A stretch of DNA of 5,637 nucleotides from a bacterium (GTDB lineage Bacteria; Planctomycetota; Phycisphaerae; Phycisphaerales; UBA1924), in assembly GCA_002401225.1 (NCBI GenBank), contig NVSM01000029.1, positions 13,272 through 18,908 on the forward strand. The letters run 5' to 3'. This document shows, piece by piece, positions 1 through 4,313 of the stretch (position 1 is its first letter; each line of letters opens with the position of its first letter). Position numbers and translations under genes: made by a program. The notes under the pieces were generated by a model. It did not search any database and was not told the DNA's origin. It saw only the letters and a program-made list of their open reading frames with translations.

Positions 1-423
1 CAAAGGCACCAAAAACGCCCGCACCGCGTCCATTTCGCCATCAATATACAACGCCGCGATCACCGATTCAAGCACGGCTGCTGCCAAAGACGAAGGCAAA
101 CTCACCTGCGTCTTCATTCCCTTACCAACCACAATCAACTGATCAAGCCCAGTCTCAATCGCAATCTGCGCACAGATCTTGCGAGAAACCACCAACGATT
201 TGATCTTGGTCATCTCGCCTTCGAGGTATTGCGGATACTTCACAAAGATACGCTCACAGGCAATCATGCCCAAAATCGCATCCCCAAGAAACTCCAGCCG
301 CTCGTTCGAATCCAACCTGGAGTCAGAAATCGACGCATGGCGGAGCGCCAAATCGAGCAACCCTTGATCACTAAACTGATGCCCAAGAATCTTTTGAGCC
401 TTGGTACGAATCTCATCATTCAT
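1..423 (-). CDS. rnc: Ribonuclease III, N-terminal part (cut by window edge)
   Basis: Endonuclease that cleaves double-stranded RNA during rRNA and mRNA processing. The window holds the first 141 residues, covering most of the catalytic domain; the C-terminal double-stranded-RNA-binding domain lies beyond the left edge. Seen directly: the family signature ERLEFLGDAILG at residues 41-52, supplying acidic residues that match E. coli E38, E41 and D45, then EGEMTKIKSLVVS near 69-81, and the second acidic helix LESVIAALYID at 118-128 with E119 matching E. coli E117. The start is supported by GAGGTGG at 429-435, five bases upstream of ATG. Odd: the residue three before E119, normally a metal-binding Asp (E. 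coli D114), is Ala116. It is divergent from rpmH across about 420 non-coding bases. The family call is certain; whether the enzyme is fully active is open. Confidence 0.95.
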   Translation of the reverse strand, partial: MNDEIRTKAQKILGHQFSDQGLLDLALRHASISDSRLDSNERLEFLGDAILGMIACERIFVKYPQYLEGEMTKIKSLVVSRKICAQIAIETGLDQLIVVGKGMKTQVSLPSSLAAAVLESVIAALYIDGEMDAVRAFLVPL

Positions 424-770
424 CAAAACCACCTCACAGCGATCCAAGGGCAAATAAGCCCAGATCACTCAAGCTGTGATATCGCCCACGAGCAATCCCA
501 TCCAAAAAATGGGAATCTCGTACACGAAAACCAAATGAATGTAGTGGGGCGACGCGTATGATCCGCGATCGGTTGCTGAATGTTTATGCCGTACGATTTT
601 GAGAAAATCGCATACAAACACCGAACAATAGGCCGCGAAGTCGATCGAACTGCAAGTCCCACTACGACAACATTCCTATTATCCGCTCGATAAGGGCTGG
701 AGTCCAATGAATTTGCGTTTGCTCTCTTGATTCTCACTGGACGAACAGCGCATTGGCGACTAGAGTAGCC
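424..770. other. Non-coding spacer between divergent rnc and rpmH
   Basis: No convincing gene was found on either strand; the open frames here have no ribosome binding site and no recognisable protein pattern. It presumably holds the rnc and rpmH promoters, but I see no strong consensus pair. A weak rpmH candidate is TGGACG at 738-743 and TAGAGT at 761-766 with a 17-base spacer. Short inverted repeats are present: TCCCAT/ATGGGA at 496-501 and 509-514, CGATTTT/AAAATCG at 594-610, and TTATC/GATAA at 679-693. No clear DnaA-box cluster is visible despite the nearby rpmH. Confidence 0.6.
594..610. repeat. Perfect inverted repeat CGATTTT-GAG-AAAATCG
   Basis: A seven-base-pair perfect inverted repeat with a three-base centre, lying alone in the rnc-rpmH spacer. 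There is no T-tract on either side, so it is not a typical terminator. It could be a protein-binding operator or a small hairpin; no function can be assigned from sequence alone. Confidence 0.45.
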
Positions 771-822
771 GCCCTCGATGATGAGGGCCCGGCAGATTCA
801 GATCAGGTCTATCCAATAGACC
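771..822 (+). promoter_or_regulatory. Two tandem hairpins in the rpmH leader
   Basis: Hairpin 1 is GCCCTC (771-776), loop GATGAT, GAGGGC (783-788), a perfect six-pair stem. Hairpin 2 is GGTCTAT (806-812), loop CCA, ATAGACC (816-822), a perfect seven-pair stem that ends eight bases before the AGGAG ribosome binding site at 831-835. Their position suggests they lie in the 5' untranslated region and affect rpmH translation or stability. That role is inferred; the stems are seen directly. Confidence 0.5.
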
Positions 823-843
823 ACGCAGATAGGAGCGACCAAC

Positions 844-984
844 ATGGCAATGCACTACCCACGACGCAACAGTAATATCAAGCGCCGTCGCTCATTCGGT
901 TTTCGCGCACGCATGAAGACAAAGAGTGGCCGCAAGCTCCTCAACAAGCGTCGCCGCACCGGCCGCAAGCTCCAAACCATCTAA
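844..984 (+). CDS. rpmH: 50S ribosomal protein bL34
   Basis: Small basic protein of the large ribosomal subunit that binds 23S rRNA. The translation is 46 residues, the same length as E. coli L34. It begins MAMHYPRRNSNIKRRR, carries the family core SFGFRARMKTKSGRKLL at 17-33, and ends in a basic NKRRRTGRKLQTI segment. The family's usual KRTxQPS-type start is replaced here by MAMHYPRRNSNIKRRR, which still leads into the conserved FRARM core. The start at 844 is supported by AGGAG at 831-835 with an eight-base gap; the second ATG at 850 would be farther from this site. The gene is followed by its own terminator, so it is probably monocistronic. No rnpA or dnaA, frequent partners of rpmH elsewhere, is seen next to it. 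The identification is secure. Confidence 0.97.
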   Translation: MAMHYPRRNSNIKRRRSFGFRARMKTKSGRKLLNKRRRTGRKLQTI

Positions 985-1010
985 ATTTGGTGCAACAACA
1001 CGATTCAACC

Positions 1011-1044
1011 AACACGCCCAAGCAACTGCTTGAGCGTGTTTTTT
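1011..1044 (+). terminator. Intrinsic terminator after rpmH
   Basis: AACACGCCCAAGC (1011-1023) pairs with GCTTGAGCGTGTT (1028-1040) with one C/A mismatch and an AACT loop, followed by an unbroken T run to 1044. It lies 27 bases past the rpmH stop and separates rpmH from the secreted-protein cluster. Confidence 0.9.
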
Positions 1045-1113
1045 ATAATGACCTACACCATATAATTTCGCTTTCTATCAATAGCCCCTTGTGCCTCCCC
1101 TGCCATTCAACTA

Positions 1114-1122
1114 TGGTAAAAT
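1114..1122 (+). promoter_or_regulatory. Possible extended -10 promoter for A1-B1
   Basis: TGGTAAAAT fits the TGn-TAnAAT extended -10 pattern and lies about 35 bases upstream of the A1 start, downstream of the rpmH terminator. No good -35 hexamer is present at 16-18 bases. A TATAAT at 1061-1066 is an alternative. This is a weak prediction. Confidence 0.3.
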
Positions 1123-1139
1123 GAAAGCATGTCACCAAC

Positions 1140-1153
1140 AGGAAGGCCCTTCC
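1140..1153 (+). promoter_or_regulatory. Ribosome binding site of A1 inside a small palindrome
   Basis: AGGAAGG at 1140-1146 lies ten bases before the ATG at 1157 and decides that start over the upstream in-frame GTG at 1091. The site is part of GGAAG-GCC-CTTCC (1141-1153), a five-pair hairpin that could partly hide it from the ribosome. Confidence 0.5.
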
Positions 1154-1156
1154 ATC

Positions 1157-1675
1157 ATGAAAACGATCACAATCGCTGCCCTTGCAGGGCTCACCATTTC
1201 AGGCATAACCACCCAATCACACGCCATAACCATCACCCTTGATGTTTCAGGCATGGCAACCTGGGGCTTCCAAGGCGACCCCGCCAACGACAGGCTCGAT
1301 GTCTTTGTTGGTTCAGGTGCTCTATTGACCTCCATCTTATGGGATCTCAATATCACGACCGTCGGCATAAGCTGGGCAGAAGAAGTAAGCATCGGCTTCT
1401 TCGGCAACTCCCTCACCATCTTCCCTGGCTTAGGCGACGCCTTCACAGTCACCAATCAGAACTACGCTGGCCATATGGCTCCAACCAACATTCTGCTTGG
1501 TGCTGATGGAATTTTGGACATCGAGTTCTTTGAATCCGTGTGGGACGACAACCTCGACGCCATCGACGCTTACTTTGAAGAAGGCTCAACTATTACTATT
1601 ACCATCATTCCTACCCCAGGCCCACTCGCCTTGCTCGGACTCGGTGGACTCACGATCACCCGCCGAAAACGCTAA
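1157..1675 (+). CDS. A1: secreted acidic protein with PEP-CTERM-like tail, function unknown
   Basis: 172 residues. A signal peptide spans about 1-23 (MK start, hydrophobic core, cleavage after SHA). The core contains DVSGMATWGFQGD, WDLNITTVGISWAEE, FFGNS, VTNQNY, LGADGILDIEFFES and EGSTITI. The C-terminal 21 residues hold PTPGP, a hydrophobic LALLGLGGL stretch and RRKR, the layout of an exosortase-type sorting signal with Thr in place of the usual Glu of PEP. Closest relative in the window is A2, sharing GISWAEE, GFFGNS and the LGADG-LDIEF block. The mature part has a single basic residue other than the tail, Arg46, and no cysteine. The start at 1157 was chosen for its ribosome binding site and signal peptide; an in-frame GTG at 1091 would put 22 extra residues before the signal peptide. 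It probably heads an operon with B1, 32 bases downstream. Export and surface retention are inferred; the biochemical role is unknown. Confidence 0.85.
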   Translation: MKTITIAALAGLTISGITTQSHAITITLDVSGMATWGFQGDPANDRLDVFVGSGALLTSILWDLNITTVGISWAEEVSIGFFGNSLTIFPGLGDAFTVTNQNYAGHMAPTNILLGADGILDIEFFESVWDDNLDAIDAYFEEGSTITITIIPTPGPLALLGLGGLTITRRKR

Positions 1676-1707
1676 AAACAAATCCTCTCAACACAAAGAA
1701 GAGAACC

Positions 1708-2289
1708 ATGAAATCTATATCACTCGTCATCATGGCTGCAACCGCCGGGCTCGCAACTGCAAACCCGGTGCTCTCTCAACAGGAGACACCACACGCTTTC
1801 GAACCCGCCGGCACCCCATCGGCAAGCATGACCATTGATGTCAGCGGCTGGCAGTTTAACGATGCACAAGGATCTGGACTCAACCAAGTTCTCTCCATAT
1901 TTGTTGGTCATAACGCCATCATTACAGGGATTGCCTGGAATCTAAACCTCACATCAATCGGTGCGAGCTGGGGCTCAGAAGCGGTAATGCTCTTCGAAGG
2001 CCAGATCAATTTGACCGTTTCAGGTGATGCTGCTCCAGTTTCAAACCAGAACTACGACTCAATGGGCGTTGTTGACCTGACCGACGCCGGCGTTCCCAAC
2101 ATCATTGTATCTCCCGATGGCATCCTCGATATCGAGTTCTTCGAGACCTTCGTAGACAATGCGGGCACAGGCGACGCCTTCTTTGAACCAAACTCCATAA
2201 TTACCATCTATGGCGGAGTTCTCCCAACCCCCAACACTTTGGCTCTCATCGGGCTTGCTGGGCTGTATTCCGGGCGGCGAAGACGCTAA
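1708..2289 (+). CDS. B1: secreted acidic protein with PEP-CTERM-like tail, function unknown
   Basis: 193 residues. Signal peptide about 1-18, ending ATA before Asn19. A variable segment (19-40) is followed by IDVSGWQFND, then the B-type core NLTSIGASWGSEAVMLFEG, QINLTVSGD, PVSNQNYDSMG, VDLTDAGVPNI and DGILDIEFFE, and a sorting tail with PTPN at 173-176, LALIGLAGL and RRRR at 190-193. It is very close to B2 over the core, with almost no differences from NLTSIG to GVPNI. Between signal peptide and tail there is no Lys, Arg or Cys. The purine-rich AAGAAGAGAA just upstream is the ribosome binding site. With only 32 bases after A1 and no terminator between them, it is probably cotranscribed with A1. 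Its arginine tail uses CGG, CGA and AGA codons, unlike the CGT/CGC-only tails of B2 and A2. Function unknown; surface location is inferred. Confidence 0.87.
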   Translation: MKSISLVIMAATAGLATANPVLSQQETPHAFEPAGTPSASMTIDVSGWQFNDAQGSGLNQVLSIFVGHNAIITGIAWNLNLTSIGASWGSEAVMLFEGQINLTVSGDAAPVSNQNYDSMGVVDLTDAGVPNIIVSPDGILDIEFFETFVDNAGTGDAFFEPNSIITIYGGVLPTPNTLALIGLAGLYSGRRRR

Positions 2290-2394
2290 TCCACTTCCAA
2301 ATAAACACTTACTTCCGGCCCTGTCTGTTATCGAGTCTGAACAATGCAGGCGAACCTACCGGCCTAGCTCCACCAAACCACCATCCCGTCCGGA

Positions 2395-2420
2395 AAAATG
2401 TCCCTTCACAGGGATATTTT
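2395..2420 (+). terminator. Probable terminator of the A1-B1 unit
   Basis: AAAATGTCCCT (2395-2405) pairs with AGGGATATTTT (2410-2420) through a TCAC loop, eleven pairs including one G-T wobble. The A side and T side make it look able to work in both directions, but the T tract is short (four). It lies about 105 bases after the B1 stop and upstream of the B2 promoter. Confidence 0.5.
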
Positions 2421-2492
2421 ATGAATTATCGGCCCTTATTATCCAAATTCGCTTGCATTTCACAATTCTCTCGAAATTGATCGCCGAATCTA

Positions 2493-2520
2493 TTGACAGC
2501 ACCTCAGAAATCCCTATTCT
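2493..2520 (+). promoter_or_regulatory. Sigma-70-type promoter of B2
   Basis: TTGACA (2493-2498), a 16-base spacer and TATTCT (2515-2520). The -35 matches consensus exactly and lies in TATTGACA, which also occurs in the A2 promoter at the same spacing; GAAA occupies the same place in both spacers. Transcription would begin near 2527, giving a leader of about 220 bases. Confidence 0.75.
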
Positions 2521-2526
2521 TGAGGA

Positions 2527-2747
2527 GTGTTAAGGGTCTCACCCAAGACACGATGTCGTTCCGGCACCAAGAAGTTGCTCTCCATTCGGATACTACTTCA
2601 TGATGTCGTCAGAGGAATAGAGAGTCCCCTGTCCAAACTTGGTGTTTGTGTTCGATGTCTCCAGCAGTCGCTGGAAAAATGAAATGTCTTGGTTCGGCGT
2701 GTGGAGCGTCGGCCATCTAGTTTGTCAAACGAAAGAGAGAAGAGAAA
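2527..2747 (+). promoter_or_regulatory. Structured 5' leader of B2
   Basis: Elements seen in order: GGGT-CTC-ACCC (2534-2544); a long stem CTCTCCATTC (2578-2587) with GAATAGAGAG (2615-2624), nine of ten pairs; CTGTCCAAA at 2629-2637 within the hairpin CAAAC-TTGGT-GTTTG (2634-2648); the hairpin CCAGC-AGTC-GCTGG (2661-2674); AAAAATG (2675-2681); the TGTGGAG-loop hairpin (2694-2712); and the ribosome binding site GAAAGAGAGAA (2731-2741). The last five types of element recur in the same order before A2. It matches no riboswitch class that I recognise. A regulatory role is inferred from structure, length and recurrence. Confidence 0.6.
2694..2712 (+). promoter_or_regulatory. Conserved hairpin with TGTGGAG loop (B2 copy)
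   Basis: TCGGCG (2694-2699), loop TGTGGAG (2700-2706), CGTCGG (2707-2712). Six pairs including two G-T wobbles. The loop and the G-C, C-G, G-T pairs nearest it are kept in the A2 copy, while the fourth pair changes from G-C here to A-T there. It ends 35 bases before the B2 start codon. Confidence 0.6.
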
Positions 2748-3332
2748 ATGAAAGCAATCGCACTTACCGCACTCGCAGCAGCAGCTGGCCTCGCAACCGC
2801 AAGCCCAGTACTCACCACTTCATTGACTGATTACACAGTTGATAACGCTGGTACCGCAACTTCAAGCATGACCCTCGATGTATCCGGTTTCCAGTTCAAC
2901 GACGCTGCTGGTTCACCACTCAACCAGATCCTCTCAGTATTCACTGGTGTAGGCTCAGTCATCACTGGCATCTCATGGAATGTAAACCTCACATCGATCG
3001 GCGCAAGCTGGGGTTCAGAAGCAGTTATGCTTTTCGAAGGCCAGATCAACTTGACCGTTTCAGGTGACGGTGCTCCAGTTTCAAACCAGAACTATGACTC
3101 AATGGGTATCGTTGACCTTACTGATGCTGGCGTTCCAAACATCGTAATGTCCGCTGACGGCATCCTCGACATCGAGTTCCTCGAATCATTCGTCGACAAC
3201 GGCGGCTCCGGTGACAACTTCTTCGAAGCAAACTCATCAGTTACCATCTACGGTAACAACATCGTTCCAACTCCAGGTTCACTCGCAGTCCTCGGACTCG
3301 GTGGCCTCGTTGCTGGTCGTCGTCGTCGCTAA
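2748..3332 (+). CDS. B2: secreted acidic protein with PEP-CTERM-like tail, function unknown
   Basis: 194 residues. Signal peptide about 1-18 (MKAIALTALAAAAGLATA, cleavage before Ser19). After a Thr/Ser-rich lead segment comes LDVSGFQFND, then the same core as B1: NLTSIGASWGSEAVMLFEG, QINLTVSGD, PVSNQNYDSMG, VDLTDAGVPNI, DGILDIEF. The tail has PTPGS at 174-178, LAVLGLGGL and RRRR at 191-194. Residues 19-190 contain no Lys, Arg or Cys and about 17 acidic residues, so the mature protein must be strongly acidic. It has its own promoter, structured leader, ribosome binding site GAAAGAGAGAA and terminator. Codon choice is narrow (CGT/CGC for Arg), suggesting higher expression than B1. Its last 59 bases, running past the stop, are identical to those of A2. 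Membrane anchoring by an exosortase-like enzyme is inferred from the tail; no function can be named. Confidence 0.88.
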   Translation: MKAIALTALAAAAGLATASPVLTTSLTDYTVDNAGTATSSMTLDVSGFQFNDAAGSPLNQILSVFTGVGSVITGISWNVNLTSIGASWGSEAVMLFEGQINLTVSGDGAPVSNQNYDSMGIVDLTDAGVPNIVMSADGILDIEFLESFVDNGGSGDNFFEANSSVTIYGNNIVPTPGSLAVLGLGGLVAGRRRR

Positions 3333-3338
3333 TCCGAC
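3280..3338 (+). repeat. 59-base direct repeat, copy 1 (3' end of B2)
   Basis: Identical to 4261-4319. It covers the hydrophobic part of the sorting signal, the RRRR codons, TAA and six bases after the stop (TCCGAC). The rest of B2 and A2 is far less similar, so this points to recent copying of the tail or gene conversion. Confidence 0.9.
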
Positions 3339-3369
3339 CCCGATACTGACACTCACGGATTCGACCCTG

Positions 3370-3407
3370 TCCTGACCCAATCAACCGGCACTGTTTGCCG
3401 ATCAGGA
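3370..3407 (+). other. Hairpin in the 3' untranslated region of B2
   Basis: Outer stem TCCTGA (3370-3375) with TCAGGA (3402-3407), inner stem CGGCA (3386-3390) with TGCCG (3396-3400). It has no T tract and lies between the stop and the terminator, so it may protect the 3' end of the message. The role is inferred. Confidence 0.4.
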
Positions 3408-3430
3408 TCGATGAAGTAAAAAATATAAAG

Positions 3431-3460
3431 ACCCCTCGGATTCAACTCCGAGGGGTTTTT
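3431..3460 (+). terminator. Intrinsic terminator of B2
   Basis: ACCCCTCGGA (3431-3440), loop TTCAAC, TCCGAGGGGT (3447-3456): a perfect ten-pair stem running into a T tract to 3460 followed by CTTT. It lies 98 bases after the stop, so the message keeps a long 3' untranslated region. Confidence 0.95.
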
Positions 3461-3592
3461 CTTTCTCACTACACCACACCGTCCAATCCAACATCAAACT
3501 ACCTATGTTCACATACCTACCTATCAATCTTGTTGACCAGACACAAGTTCTCTAATTCCGAGACAATTACGACAATTCTTTGATTATCCGTA

Positions 3593-3620
3593 TTGACAAT
3601 CTGATTGAAACCTGTATCCT
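3593..3620 (+). promoter_or_regulatory. Sigma-70-type promoter of A2
   Basis: TTGACA (3593-3598), 16-base spacer, TATCCT (3615-3620). This is the same layout as the B2 promoter, with TATTGACA and an in-register GAAA shared. Upstream, ACAATTCT also occurs before both promoters. Expected start near 3627, giving a leader of about 180 bases. Confidence 0.75.
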
Positions 3621-3626
3621 ACGCTT

Positions 3627-3809
3627 GAAGCTTGTGGTGATTTTTCACTATCGACGAGAGGGACTGTACAAAGAGTATCTTTGCCCACCAACCCTCTCGC
3701 CAATCGATCCCGTCAGTTTGACTGAATCGATCAAGTCTCAAAAATGGTTTTTGTATGCCAGCGTGCGGAGCGTTGGCAGGAAATGTTCTTTTAGAAAGAG
3801 AGAATTAAA
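3627..3809 (+). promoter_or_regulatory. Structured 5' leader of A2
   Basis: Elements in order: outer stem CGAGAGGG (3655-3662) with CCCTCTCG (3692-3699), eight perfect pairs, enclosing CTGTACAAA (3664-3672) and the hairpin CAAAGA-GTA-TCTTTG (3669-3683); a second hairpin TCAGT-TTG-ACTGA (3713-3725) flanked by ATCGAT on both sides (3703-3708, 3726-3731); AAAAATG (3740-3746); the TGCGGAG-loop hairpin (3757-3777); and the ribosome binding site GAAAGAGAGAA (3794-3804). The 3' strand CCCTCTCG could alternatively pair with GAGAG of the ribosome binding site, which would make a translational switch possible. The structure is seen; the switching is inferred. Confidence 0.62.
3757..3777 (+). promoter_or_regulatory. 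Conserved hairpin with TGCGGAG loop (A2 copy)
   Basis: GCCAGCG (3757-3763), loop TGCGGAG (3764-3770), CGTTGGC (3771-3777): seven pairs including one G-T wobble. It matches the B2 copy in loop length, loop sequence but one base, and distance to the start codon (39 versus 41 bases from loop end). Confidence 0.62.
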
Positions 3810-4313
3810 ATGAAGAAGACAATCGCACTCGTAGCTATCGCAGCATCAGCTGGCCTCGCACACGCAGACACCCTCGTAATCGACGTTTCAGGCGTTGAGA
3901 GCTGGGAATTTGCTGGCGACGCACTCAACACCATCATGAATGTATTCGTTGCTGCTAACGCATCAATCACCAACATCGCTTGGGATGTTAACATGACCAC
4001 AGCTGGCATCAGCTGGGCTGAAGAAAACACAATGGGCTTCTTCGGCAACAGCGAAGAAGTATTCGCAGGCTTCGGTGTTGCAGCAGCAGTAACCAACGCG
4101 AACTTCGCTGGTTCACAGGCTTCAGCCATCGTTCTCGGTGCTGACGGCATGCTCGACATCGAGTTCTACGAAACAGAGTGGAACGACAACACCGCAGCAA
4201 TTGACAGCTTCTACGAAGCTGGCTCAACCATCACCCTCACCTACACACCTGCTCCAAGCGCACTCGCAGTCCTCGGACTCGGTGGCCTCGTTGCTGGTCG
4301 TCGTCGTCGCTAA
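3810..4313 (+). CDS. A2: secreted acidic protein with PEP-CTERM-like tail, function unknown
   Basis: 167 residues, shortest of the four because it lacks the lead segment of the B type. Signal peptide about 1-19 (MKK start, cleavage after AHA before Asp20). Core motifs: IDVSGVESWEFAGD, WDVNMTTAGISWAEE, MGFFGNSEEVF, VTNANFAG, LGADGMLDIEFYE and AGSTITLTY. The tail has PAPS at 147-150, LAVLGLGGL and RRRR at 164-167, so the usual PEP is PAP here. Residues 20-163 hold no Lys, Arg or Cys and about 18 acidic residues. Nearest relative is A1. It has its own promoter, leader, GAAAGAGAGAA ribosome binding site and a strong terminator. Codon choice is narrow as in B2 (CGT/CGC tail, mostly CTC for Leu), consistent with high expression. 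Exported surface or matrix protein by inference; activity unknown. Confidence 0.88.
   Translation: MKKTIALVAIAASAGLAHADTLVIDVSGVESWEFAGDALNTIMNVFVAANASITNIAWDVNMTTAGISWAEENTMGFFGNSEEVFAGFGVAAAVTNANFAGSQASAIVLGADGMLDIEFYETEWNDNTAAIDSFYEAGSTITLTYTPAPSALAVLGLGGLVAGRRRR

Noticed and set aside
544..603. Tiny plus-strand frame in the rnc-rpmH spacer beginning ATGATCCGC (MIRDRLLNVYAVRF)
   Set aside because: Only 14 codons with no clear ribosome binding site and no second copy for comparison; not distinguishable from chance.
465..737. 90-codon open frame on the minus strand between rnc and rpmH
   Set aside because: No ribosome binding site, no protein-like pattern or recognisable motif, and it lies across several inverted repeats in what should be a promoter region.
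424..843. Replication origin next to rpmH
   Set aside because: No cluster of DnaA boxes, no AT-rich unwinding region, and no dnaA, dnaN or rnpA in the window.
1091..1156. GTG at 1091 as the start of A1
   Set aside because: It would add 22 residues before a clear signal peptide, has no ribosome binding site, and the ATG at 1157 has AGGAAGG upstream.
3791..4159. 122-codon open frame antisense to A2
   Set aside because: It is a shadow of the biased codon use of A2; no ribosome binding site and no independent pattern. The same holds for antisense frames at 1132-1455, 2831-3049 and 4009-4227.
1157..4313. Repetitive paralogs as a transposon or integron cassette array
   Set aside because: No transposase, integrase, recombination sites or terminal inverted repeats; the genes have promoters, leaders and terminators of ordinary chromosomal type.
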